In this document: in pieces, positions 8,754 to 16,374 of the stretch
Layout of the letters: the number at the start of each line of letters is the position of its first letter
Position numbering within the stretch: the first letter of the stretch is position 1
DNA from: an uncultured Verrucomicrobiota bacterium
GTDB lineage: Bacteria > Verrucomicrobiota > Verrucomicrobiia > Verrucomicrobiales > Verrucomicrobiaceae
Direction of reading: 5' to 3'
DNA: 64,000 nucleotides
Assembly (NCBI GenBank): GCA_903848465.1
Contig: CAINGK010000165.1
Coordinates: forward strand, 1-64,000
Program-made: the position numbers and the translations under genes
The notes under the pieces: model-generated
The model's database searches: none
Told to the model about the DNA's origin: nothing
The model's input: the letters and a program-made list of their open reading frames with translations, nothing else

Positions 8754-9212
8754 TATCTAAAAGCGTGGCTCAAGCGTCATGAAATTTGGGAATCTATGGA
8801 TTCAAGGGATCAAGCCTACTTTGGAAGGAATATCCCGGAAGATTTATGCAACGAGTTGACTTGGAAGGTGGAATCTTTGCGGGTCTTGGCCTGGGTAGCT
8901 AACATTGCTGAGATTCTACCGCCTCCAATGGCTGGCGAAAAATTAATGATAGAATCAGTTTATGATTCAATACCACCACGGGTCCGCCTTAAGGGTTTCA
9001 CAGAGACCATCGTTCTGCGTAACTTGGTAGATGTTAAGGAAGAGTTGGATTTTTATTATTGTCTTCATGCGGCAGTGAGGCATCCCGAGATGTGGGCATC
9101 AAAAAGGAAAATTATCGAATTTTGTTATGGTGATATTTTAGAGCGTAGGCGTGCGCTGGAATGGCTTGTGTCGCCGACGACAGGTTGGCATGATATTACA
9201 CTTGATACTTGA
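8754..9212 (+). pseudogene. DUF4272 protein lacking its N-terminus
   Basis: The readable peptide runs from LKAWLKRHEIWESM through ELTWKVESLRVLAWVANI to ERRRALEWLVSPTTGWHDITLDT and a stop at 9210-9212. This matches the middle and end of DUF4272 proteins (function unknown), including the ERRRALxWL and WDxIxLDT-like ending. Full-length members have roughly 50 more N-terminal residues. Here the frame upstream runs into the palindromic repeat block, and the first in-frame ATG (8796) lies inside the conserved region. A shortened protein from 8796 is possible, but a remnant is more likely. Base composition is lower in GC than the SMUG1 gene beside it. Confidence 0.7.
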
Positions 9213-9989
9213 GTTAAATGATCCCGCGAGCCAAGCAACCTCAATGGCTGTGACCCGACACGTCCGCCGTCAAAATGAACCCACGAGCCAACCAATAGCG
9301 CTGAACGTGCCAGCCTATTTGGAAAAATGAAATCAGCCCAGCTTCTCGGTTTTTGAGAAAAAGATGCCAGGCAAGAATGGCACTTAATTAAGGGTGGGGG
9401 TCGTTTTTTCAAAAAAAGATGCCAGGCATTATTTTGAGTGTCCCGCTTCAAATCACTGATTTTTAAGGGGCTGTTCTGATCATGGATCCAGCATCTCCGG
9501 CGCGTGAGCAAACTTTGAAATCCGGTCCCATGGCCGCCTAGGGAATACGCGAAAAAAGATGAGGTCAGAGAAGAAGGGCGCAAACCATTGACACCTCCTC
9601 CACCTCCCCAACGCCTGAAGTCAGTCCATTCCTCTGCTCACCATTCCTTGGCCAAAACCAAAACCTCACATTCGCTCACAAGCAACCGTGCAAGGATACT
9701 TGGAAAGCCCGATACCAGAAAAACCTCAAGCCCCTCTTCTCGGCCTCTTGGTGAGTCTTTTTGCGTCCCTTTGCGGCCACTCAAACAAGGAATACCAAGA
9801 ACCGGAGATGGCAGCCTACGGAACAAACAGAACAAACGGAAAATCAGAACAAAGCACATTCTCGCTGCCTCACCTTTTGAATGATCGGCCTGGAATTCTC
9901 CTTTCCGCGTGTTCCGTAGGCCATCTATTCCCCTTTTCAGGAGGAACCCGCATGCCAATCAATGGCGCGTGACGTGACAGCCAGTGGGA
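9213..9989. other. 777-bp gene-free, repeat-rich region
   Basis: No frame here has a credible product. The stretch contains two copies of AAAAAGATGCCAGGCA (9358-9373 and 9413-9428), the first followed by an inverted TGGCA. It also holds an imperfect inverted repeat: GGAGATGGCAGCCTACGGAA at 9804 with its partner at 9911-9931, sharing the 10-bp core CCTACGGAAC. The AT content is higher than in flanking genes. The look is of decayed mobile or MITE-like sequence between the DUF4272 remnant and a pair of secreted-protein genes. Confidence 0.6.
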
Positions 9990-10784
9990 TCAAGGCCCCG
10001 GATTCATCCGCGTGACCTTCAGCCGCAAAAAGGCCTGCCCAAGCTGCGAGATCGAATTCTTATTCCGAAACGTCAGCCGATTCGGCGGCAACGGGTTGGC
10101 GATGCTAACGGCCTCAACATCCGCAGTTCCCCATTGCAGCAGATTGCTGGAAGACTCGATGGTGTACAGCACATCGCTGGCGCTGGGAACATAGCTGAGC
10201 GTGAGATAGTTATTCAACAAAGTCGGAGCAGGCAGCCCTTGGCTGTCAGGAACCAAGGCATTGAGGGCCAGGGCGTATTCAACCAGGTTAGGCGTACCGT
10301 CATGATCCCAGTCCGCCGCATCTGCCGCCGGTGCCGTGCCTGCAGCATCGCCGAAAGTGGCATACCGCCATTGATCCACCGGAGTGGCCAGCAGAGTGAA
10401 AGCCGTGCTGACCAACGCACTTGCAGCCGTGATGTCAGCGCCTCCTTGGAGCGTGATGGTCCCCGTGTAATTCGCCGCCGGAGAGGCACCGCTCAACGAG
10501 ATACGAAACAGCGGCCCATCATACGTTTCCCCAGGCAGCAGAATGCCGGGCACATTGGCAAAGAAGGCGTTGCTCGACAGACCGGTGTTGCTTTGTGGAT
10601 CAGCCGTGAACGCGACGCTGATGTCATTGAGAAAGACCTGATCGGTGGTGCTCGTGTTCGTGAGCGTGCCACTGAACAGCGCCTCCGCACCCGCAGCGCC
10701 GGGTTGCGCAACCGGATTGAGCGACAGCGTCAGCCCAGCAAACGCCGTCTGACTCCACAGCATCATCATGAGCACTCGTTTCAT
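9990..10784 (-). CDS. Secreted protein with DWDxDG calcium-loop motif
   Basis: A 264-residue exported protein with signal peptide MKRVLMMMLWSQTAFA. The N-terminal half is Thr/Ser/Gly-rich beta sequence. The centre has DQWRYATFGDAAGTAPAADAADWDHDGTPNLVEYALALN, a thrombospondin-type-3/EF-hand-like block (key residues D-W-D-H-D-G-T-P-N) common near the C-terminus of verrucomicrobial surface proteins. The end, FLRLKVTRM, is typical of such sorting-like regions. Function unknown. Its ATG overlaps the stop of the upstream beta-propeller gene (ATGA), so the two are translationally coupled. Confidence 0.8.
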   Translation of the reverse strand: MKRVLMMMLWSQTAFAGLTLSLNPVAQPGAAGAEALFSGTLTNTSTTDQVFLNDISVAFTADPQSNTGLSSNAFFANVPGILLPGETYDGPLFRISLSGASPAANYTGTITLQGGADITAASALVSTAFTLLATPVDQWRYATFGDAAGTAPAADAADWDHDGTPNLVEYALALNALVPDSQGLPAPTLLNNYLTLSYVPSASDVLYTIESSSNLLQWGTADVEAVSIANPLPPNRLTFRNKNSISQLGQAFLRLKVTRMNPGP

Positions 10785-12310
10785 GGTGCGTTCTCCCCAA
10801 TGGCAAAGAGAATGGCGTTCGCAATGACATACACCGTACCGTCCACCCCGATCACGGAAGGCGTGTAAGCCTCGCCAATGCCAGGGGTGAGAGTGAGCGG
10901 CTCAATGAGCGTGTTCGTGTTAAAATCCCAGCGATAGACCTTGCCATCCTCGCTATGCACGATGGCGGACTTCTTCGCAGCGTCGATGGCCACCGTGTTC
11001 ACACACCATTCACGCACCGCGCCAGGCGTGGTGGGATACTCATCGTCCGGCGTAAGTCCCGTGACCGTGAGGATTTCCTTCATCACCGTCGCTCCGCTGA
11101 CGCTATCCGTCATCGTGTCGTTCGGATCAAGCACGGCGATCTTGTTGATGCCATTTCCACCAACACCGGCATAGTTGTTATACTTCGACAGCAGCAAGTA
11201 TTTAGAAGTGCCATGATACGCCGCCACCAGCGACGCAGGCACGACCGAAGGCGTGTGATCCCAACCAAAAGCCCCCGATGGCTTCGACTGCGTCAAAGTC
11301 GCGTCATAGTGTCGCAGCCAGCCACGATAATTGTTCGCACCCCACGAATGCTCAAACACACCAAAATACACATCGCCATCCGGTCCAACCATCGGCGAGG
11401 CCGTGCCGTCATCCAGCAGGCGCGCATCATCAGTCGGACTCATCGCATCCTTCAACCTCACCTTTCCCGTGGTGGCCAGCGTCCGGCTGTCCAATTCCAG
11501 CAAATAGCCAAAACCATTGCCGTCCAACACCGCGAGGTAGAGCGACTTGTGATTGTTGCTCAACGCCGGTGCCAGATTATGCGGCAACCGCAACACCCCC
11601 GAATCTCCCGCAGCACTGGCCGCGCTCACCCATGAACCCGTACCATCCACCGCAATCCGGGCGATGCCACTTTGCAGCGCCGGCGTGGTGGCACCCGTAA
11701 CGATGAAACCGAAATAGATGTTGCCATAACGGTCCGAAGTGATGGGTGTGTTGATCCGCACATTGGCATCAAAAGTTGCGGAATCCGACACATAATTCGC
11801 CAGCCCATAGAACGCGATTTGACCCGTCGCACCCGAATTTACATCAGGATTATCCCGGTAGGACACGGTGCCTCCCGTATCCGCATAATAAACCCGGTTC
11901 TTAGGCGTAAGCGCAATTCCAAAATGCGGCACCCAGTTGTGCGAAGGCAGGGTGTAAGCCGTCGTCACCTGCCATTTCTGTGCTCCCGTTACACCATCTC
12001 GCGCTTCGATGCGAAAACCGTCATACGCTCCCGTCTTCACCGGCACGATCACGGTGTTCTGCCGTGTGACCACCGGCGTCCCATAATGCGCGTACAGCGT
12101 GGTACCCACATACTGCGGTGCCAAATCCACCGGCATCTGCCACAGGATGCGCTGCAGTGCCTTGGAAGTCACCTGAGACAGCCCGGTATGCTGCGGATCA
12201 TGCCCATGCCCGCTCCATGGCAAACCAATGCTTTGCGCAGACACAGAGCGCACCACGCTGCAACCCAGCAACAGGCTGCAGACGAGATAGCGATGGACGC
12301 GGGTGAACAT
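10781..12310 (-). CDS. Secreted PQQ-like/BamB-like beta-propeller protein
   Basis: About 509 residues starting at 12310 (MFTRVHRYLVCSLLLGCSVV), which gives a signal peptide; an upstream ATG at 12343 would bury it. The mature sequence has repeating propeller-like blades that read as logged values: WSGHGHDPQHTGLS, DGVTGAQKW, DRYGNIYFGFIV, GPDGDVYFGVF, EDGKVYRWDFNT and GVDGTVYVIANAILFA. This suggests a PQQ-enzyme-like or BamB-like propeller without obvious catalytic residues. The last bases overlap the next gene as ATGA. Ligand unknown. Confidence 0.75.
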   Translation of the reverse strand: MFTRVHRYLVCSLLLGCSVVRSVSAQSIGLPWSGHGHDPQHTGLSQVTSKALQRILWQMPVDLAPQYVGTTLYAHYGTPVVTRQNTVIVPVKTGAYDGFRIEARDGVTGAQKWQVTTAYTLPSHNWVPHFGIALTPKNRVYYADTGGTVSYRDNPDVNSGATGQIAFYGLANYVSDSATFDANVRINTPITSDRYGNIYFGFIVTGATTPALQSGIARIAVDGTGSWVSAASAAGDSGVLRLPHNLAPALSNNHKSLYLAVLDGNGFGYLLELDSRTLATTGKVRLKDAMSPTDDARLLDDGTASPMVGPDGDVYFGVFEHSWGANNYRGWLRHYDATLTQSKPSGAFGWDHTPSVVPASLVAAYHGTSKYLLLSKYNNYAGVGGNGINKIAVLDPNDTMTDSVSGATVMKEILTVTGLTPDDEYPTTPGAVREWCVNTVAIDAAKKSAIVHSEDGKVYRWDFNTNTLIEPLTLTPGIGEAYTPSVIGVDGTVYVIANAILFAIGENAP

Positions 12311-12418
12311 TGGGTGAGTATAGCTCACCCAACCATAGACCACAGGTCAAGGGTAGCCTTGCGGCGGCGTCTGATTTAAACCGCAAAAGCGGAGAGAGCA
12401 CCGGCGGGACGGGCGTTT

Positions 12419-13435
12419 ATGCAAGGTATGAACCTGCCCTGCAACATTGTGCTACTGTGTGCGCTGACGCTTGCCGCAGCCTGCTGTGCCAGTGATGGCG
12501 CAGAGCCACTGGATGCCAGGCCTGTTCCAGCCGCGCCGACGGAGGCGGAACTCCGCGCGGTGATCACGAAGAGCTTGGGTTATCTTGCCAAAGGCAGCGA
12601 TGAATGGATGGCGGAACGGAACTGCAACTCCTGCCACCACCTGCCGCAGGTGTTGTGGAACCACCGCGAAGCCCGGCTGCGTGGCTTTTCGATTGATGAA
12701 AAGAAGTTCGACGAGTGGCTCAAGTGGTCCGGCGACAATGCCAAGAACATCGGTCCGGGTCGCGAAATGACCGCCTTTCTCAAACTTGCCATGCCTGACA
12801 AGCCGGTGCCGGAATTGACACAAATCATCATGCAGGGGCAGCAGCCGGATGGCTCGTGGAAACCCTCTGGACAGTTTCTCGGCCAGAAGCGCGCCGCGCC
12901 GGAAGTCGCCGCCAATTCATCGCGCATCTTCCTGCTCGCGCTGGCCGCCGGCGACAATGACAAAAAAGTCAGCGACGATGCCCTGGCGAAAGCGGCCGCT
13001 TTTTTCGCCAAAGATGGCAAGCCCACCTCGGTCGAGACCCTGGCTTATCGGGCACTTTTCGCCCGCCGCCTCGGCAAACCTGATGAAGTCAGTGCCATCG
13101 CTGGCGAGATCGCCAGTCTCCAGCATGCCGATGGCGGCTGGGGCTGGCAGATCAAAGAACCCGACAGTGACGCCATTGCCACCGGTCTGGTGCTCTATGC
13201 GTTGCAGCCTGCGGCTGATCCTCTGGTCAGAGCCGCCATAACGCGCGCCCAGCACTGGCTCATCGCGCATCAAAAGGACGATGGTGGCTGGCCCGTGGAC
13301 TACAGCAAGCTCAGCACCACTGACCGCAGCCAGCCGGAGAAGGCGAAGTCTCTCAAGGACGCCACGATGATCTATTCCTACTGGGGAACGGCCTGGAGCA
13401 CGCTGGGCCTGCTGCAGGGAGTGCCCGTGAAGTAG
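12419..13435 (+). CDS. Exported alpha/alpha-toroid protein with CxxCH motif
   Basis: A 338-residue protein with an N-terminal signal (NLPCNIVLLCALTLAAACCA, possibly a lipoprotein). A second ATG three codons on is an equally good start. The body has prenyltransferase/squalene-cyclase-like repeats: GQQPDGSWKP, LQHADGGWGWQ and HQKDDGGWPVDY, each a QxxDGGW-type turn. Near residue 65 it has RNCNSCHHLPQ, a CxxCH motif that could bind c-type heme. That combination fits planctomycete/Verrucomicrobia secreted proteins of unknown role rather than a true terpene cyclase, since the DxDD catalytic motif is not visible. Function not assigned. Confidence 0.75.
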   Translation: MQGMNLPCNIVLLCALTLAAACCASDGAEPLDARPVPAAPTEAELRAVITKSLGYLAKGSDEWMAERNCNSCHHLPQVLWNHREARLRGFSIDEKKFDEWLKWSGDNAKNIGPGREMTAFLKLAMPDKPVPELTQIIMQGQQPDGSWKPSGQFLGQKRAAPEVAANSSRIFLLALAAGDNDKKVSDDALAKAAAFFAKDGKPTSVETLAYRALFARRLGKPDEVSAIAGEIASLQHADGGWGWQIKEPDSDAIATGLVLYALQPAADPLVRAAITRAQHWLIAHQKDDGGWPVDYSKLSTTDRSQPEKAKSLKDATMIYSYWGTAWSTLGLLQGVPVK

Positions 13436-13471
13436 CCGAGGGTCGCCAATTGGCGCAATGTAGCGCTCGGC
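13435..13471. repeat. Nested stem-loop between toroid protein gene and ppnP
   Basis: GCCGAG (13435-13440) pairs with CTCGGC (13466-13471), enclosing the perfect palindrome CGCCAATTGGCG (13444-13455). It begins on the last base of the upstream stop codon. No T run follows, so it is a weak terminator candidate or a REP-like palindrome. Confidence 0.5.
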
Positions 13472-13511
13472 GCTTGCTGTGAGCTTTAAATTCGCCTATT
13501 CCTCCGGCCCT

Positions 13512-13841
13512 ATGTCCGCCATCCCAGCCGAATTTTCTGGAGTCACCGCCGTCACGAAAGCCAACATCTATTTTGACGGCAAGGTCGTCAGCCACAGCAT
13601 CCTGTTCCCTGATGGCAGCAAGAAAACCCTCGGCCTCATCTATCCCGGCGATTTCCACTTCGGCACCGCCAAGGCCGAGCGCATGGAGATCGTGGCTGGC
13701 GACTGCACGGTGAAACTCGACGGCAGTGAAGCGAAGACCCGCTATACGGGCGGTCAGTTTTTCGACGTTCCCGCTAACAGCGGCTTCGACATCACGGTCG
13801 GCTCCGGCATCTGTGAATACATCTGCTCATTCCTGGATTGA
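13512..13841 (+). CDS. ppnP: Pyrimidine/purine nucleoside phosphorylase
   Basis: Small cupin-fold enzyme of the PpnP/YaiE (DUF1255) family, which phosphorolyses several nucleosides to the base and ribose-1-phosphate in salvage. About 109 residues from the start MSAIPAEFSGVT. The frame extends upstream to 13479, but this start matches family length. Family features are visible: KANIYFDGKVVSHSILFPDGSKKTLG, IYPGDFHFGTAKAERMEIVAGDC, and FDVPANSGFDITV with YICSFL at the end. It lies 75 bases before kup with no sign of shared function. Confidence 0.9.
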   Translation: MSAIPAEFSGVTAVTKANIYFDGKVVSHSILFPDGSKKTLGLIYPGDFHFGTAKAERMEIVAGDCTVKLDGSEAKTRYTGGQFFDVPANSGFDITVGSGICEYICSFLD

Positions 13842-13916
13842 GCCGACATTTGCGAGATTCACCCCTCCAGGGCATGTGCCGGAGGACACCACGTTTCCGA
13901 TCATCATTCCGCCGTC

Positions 13917-15863
13917 ATGAACGACACGACTGACAAGCCAGGCCTCCACAAACATTCTACCACCACGCTCGTCATTGGGGCGCTGGGAGTGGTCTTTGGC
14001 GACATTGGGACAAGCCCCATCTACACCTTGAAGGAGTGCTTCAGCCCGCTGAGCCCGCACCACGTGGCCGCGACCCATGATAATCTGCTCGGCGTCATTT
14101 CGCTGGTGCTATGGGCGCTGATCATACTTGTCTGCATCAAATACCTCGTTTTCGTGCTGCGTGCGGACAACAAGGGGGAGGGCGGAGTGCTTTCACTCAT
14201 GGCGCTGGCTTCGCATGGCATGTCGGAGGCGTTGAAACGTCGCGTCGTGATCATACTGCTTGGCCTGTTTGGCGCGGCGTTGTTGTTTGGTGATGGCATC
14301 ATCACTCCCGCGATTTCCGTTCTCAGTGCCATTGAGGGTCTGAAAGATGGCGGACTGCTCGGTACTCCACCGGCGGATGCAGCGGCGGCGTTGCTATGGG
14401 AGGATCAGCGGGAGTGGCTCATCATGGGCATCACCATCGTGATTTTGATCGTGCTGTTTTCAGTGCAATTTCTCGGTACGGCGCGGATGGGGCGCTTTTT
14501 TGGTCCGATCACGGGACTGTGGTTCGTCTCGCTGGCGGGGCTTGGCGTGATGCATCTGGTGAATGGGCCGGAAATCCTCGCGGCGTTCAATCCCTTGCAT
14601 GGCTGGAACTTTTTGTTCAACGGCGGTCACAAATCGTTCGTGATTCTCGGCAGTGTGTTTCTAGCCGTCACGGGTGGTGAGGCGCTGTACGCTGACATGG
14701 GTCATTTTGGCGCAGGGCCGATCCGGCGTGGCTGGTTCATCCTCGTCTTGCCCGCGCTAGCCTTGAACTATCTGGGGCAGGGGGCGCTGCTCATGAAGCA
14801 GCCAGATATGGCGCATGCACCGTTCTTTCAGATGGCCCCCGGCTGGGCCGCCCTGCCGATGGTGCTGCTGGCCACCGCTGCAACAGTGATCGCTTCGCAG
14901 GCGCTCATCACCGGCACCTACTCGCTCACGCTCACTGCTGTGCAATTGGGTTACCTGCCGCGCCTCAGCATTCGGCACACCTCGGAACATGCCCAGGGGC
15001 AGATTTACATCCCGCTGGTGAACTGGCTGCTCATGCTGGCCTGCCTCGCCCTGGTACTGGCCTTCCGTACCTCAACGAATCTCGCTGCTGCGTATGGAGT
15101 AGCGGTGACGATGACCATGCTCATCACCACCTTCCTGTTTTATTTTGCCGCTCGTCATCTGTGGCAATGGTCGCTGCTCAAGACGCTGCCGCTGTGTCTG
15201 TTGTTTGGCGTGATTGAGATCGCCTTCCTCAGCGCCAACCTGGTGAAATTCTTCGACGGCGGCTGGTTCCCGATCGTGGTCGGTATCATCCTCTTCACGC
15301 TGATGACGACCTGGGCTACGGGTCGCCGCTTGGTGCGTGCCTCGATGGAGAAAAGCTCGCTCAGTCAGGAAATGCTCTGCGACAGTCTCAGGCGCAGCCC
15401 GCCAGTCATTGTGCCTGGCACGGCCATTTTCATGTCGAGCACCAGTGGCCGCGCGCCCATCGCCCTGCTGCACAGTTTGAAACATTACCGGGCCATCCAC
15501 GAGCGTGTCATATTCATGACCTTAGTCACCGAGGACGAGCCCTGGGTGCCGCCGAGCCGACGCGTGGACGTCGAAAAGATTGCCGATGGTTTCTGGCGCG
15601 TGACCGGGCGGTTTGGTTTCATGCAAAAGCCCGACGTGCCACGCCTGCTGCGCCAATGCTCCAATCAGGGGCTGGAAGTCACGGCCGAGAAATCAACGTT
15701 CTTCCTGGGTCGTGAAATCATCGTGCCAAGCCCGAAACCTGGCATGGTGAGATGGCGCGAACACCTCTTCTCATTTGCCAGCAAACTGGCGCAGCAACCA
15801 GCGACCTACTTCCAGATTCCTCTGGGGCGGGTGATCGAGCTGGGGCAGCAGGTGGAGATTTAA
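13917..15863 (+). CDS. kup: Potassium uptake protein Kup
   Basis: Constitutive K+/H+ symporter of the KUP/HAK/KT family in the inner membrane. At 648 residues it has normal length. The N-terminal signature LVIGALGVVFGDIGTSPIYTLKE is intact, followed by about 12 hydrophobic segments and a C-terminal cytoplasmic domain from about residue 470 (FMSSTSGRAPIALLHSLKHYRAIHERV). It stands directly upstream of the kdp genes, so a low-affinity constitutive and a high-affinity inducible K+ importer are side by side. The 235-base gap between them is large enough for an independent kdp promoter. Confidence 0.95.
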   Translation: MNDTTDKPGLHKHSTTTLVIGALGVVFGDIGTSPIYTLKECFSPLSPHHVAATHDNLLGVISLVLWALIILVCIKYLVFVLRADNKGEGGVLSLMALASHGMSEALKRRVVIILLGLFGAALLFGDGIITPAISVLSAIEGLKDGGLLGTPPADAAAALLWEDQREWLIMGITIVILIVLFSVQFLGTARMGRFFGPITGLWFVSLAGLGVMHLVNGPEILAAFNPLHGWNFLFNGGHKSFVILGSVFLAVTGGEALYADMGHFGAGPIRRGWFILVLPALALNYLGQGALLMKQPDMAHAPFFQMAPGWAALPMVLLATAATVIASQALITGTYSLTLTAVQLGYLPRLSIRHTSEHAQGQIYIPLVNWLLMLACLALVLAFRTSTNLAAAYGVAVTMTMLITTFLFYFAARHLWQWSLLKTLPLCLLFGVIEIAFLSANLVKFFDGGWFPIVVGIILFTLMTTWATGRRLVRASMEKSSLSQEMLCDSLRRSPPVIVPGTAIFMSSTSGRAPIALLHSLKHYRAIHERVIFMTLVTEDEPWVPPSRRVDVEKIADGFWRVTGRFGFMQKPDVPRLLRQCSNQGLEVTAEKSTFFLGREIIVPSPKPGMVRWREHLFSFASKLAQQPATYFQIPLGRVIELGQQVEI

Positions 15864-16098
15864 AGCCCTCAAAACCTGTCACGTAGCCCTGCGGCGGAGC
15901 GGCCTCATGGGTCGTGTCGGAGCAATTGCCTATTATTAAAAATAGCAGGCGGCGATCTCTCAGGATCAAAAGGACAAGCCCTTGTGGCCCGGTCTAAGCC
16001 CCCGCTTTAACGCTTTTTTAACGCCACAAGTCCTGCCTTTAACTCGGCAGGATCGGGTGAGCATGCATCTTGGCCGTGGACAAACGTCCTACCACGCC
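15864..16098 (+). promoter_or_regulatory. Leader region between kup and the kdp genes
   Basis: This gap should hold the kdp promoter and the KdpE target. A 7-bp stem TCCTGCC/GGCAGGA (16031-16052, loop TTTAACTC) lies 46 bases before the first mini-ORF. Further upstream, CTCTCAGGATCAAAAGGACA (about 15957-15976) resembles the conserved 3' half of glycine riboswitch aptamers, with CGGAGCAA and a small AT-rich hairpin before it. I cannot build the matching 5' pairing, so a true aptamer is unlikely or degenerate. An AT-rich tract CGCTTTTTTAACG lies near 16010. Confidence 0.35.
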
Positions 16099-16170
16099 AT
16101 GAACGACATCCTCTTCCTCGGCTTCACCGTGACCGCTTTCATCGTCAGTGCGGTTTGCGTACGCTTCTAA
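16099..16170 (+). CDS. Mini membrane protein (23 aa), first of a tandem pair before kdpF
   Basis: The peptide MNDILFLGFTVTAFIVSAVC plus VRF is a single hydrophobic helix with a charged end. It resembles the next mini-ORF (MNDLIYTGLTLAFFIISALY...), sharing the start MND(I/L), an ALT/FTV helix and a terminal VRF. Both are preceded by the same CACGCCATGAACGAC context. Similar tiny ORFs just upstream of kdpF occur in other bacteria and are usually unannotated. A KdpF-like stabilising role in the Kdp complex is inference. The conservation between the two copies argues that they are translated. Confidence 0.6.
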   Translation: MNDILFLGFTVTAFIVSAVCVRF

Positions 16171-16183
16171 CACCTAACACGCC

Positions 16184-16267
16184 ATGAACGACCTCATCTA
16201 CACCGGCCTCACGCTGGCCTTTTTCATCATCAGCGCGCTGTACGTGCGCTTCTGCGAGCAACTCTAA
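16184..16267 (+). CDS. Mini membrane protein (27 aa), second of the tandem pair
   Basis: The peptide MNDLIYTGLTLAFFIISALY continues VRFCEQL: one transmembrane helix followed by a short polar tail. It starts 13 bases after the previous mini-ORF and ends 13 bases before kdpF, so it sits in the same transcript. The ending VRFCEQL resembles small proteins found next to kdpF in proteobacteria (helix followed by C-(E/D)-x-L). It probably belongs to the Kdp system, but no function is established. Confidence 0.65.
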   Translation: MNDLIYTGLTLAFFIISALYVRFCEQL

Positions 16268-16280
16268 ACCCACCACCGCC

Positions 16281-16364
16281 ATGGAAACCATCCTCATGGG
16301 CGTCATCGCCCTGCTTCTGTTCGTCTATCTCTTTGTGGCCATGACGCGGCCGGAAAAATTCTAA
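16281..16364 (+). CDS. kdpF: Potassium-transporting ATPase subunit KdpF
   Basis: A 27-residue single-helix peptide, METILMGVIALLLFVYLFVA then MTRPEKF. The ending YLFVAMTRPEKF fits KdpF, a small lipid-like stabiliser of the KdpFABC complex in the inner membrane. It lies 10 bases before kdpA, the canonical position. It was found by reading the gap because it is too short for automatic calls. Confidence 0.8.
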   Translation: METILMGVIALLLFVYLFVAMTRPEKF

Positions 16365-16374
16365 TCCCACCACC

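Noticed and set aside
9125..9583. 152-codon minus-strand open frame across the repeat region
   Set aside because: It overlaps the DUF4272 remnant and the AAAAAGATGCCAGGCA repeats; the composition is not protein-like. I considered a decayed transposase but could not identify any motif.
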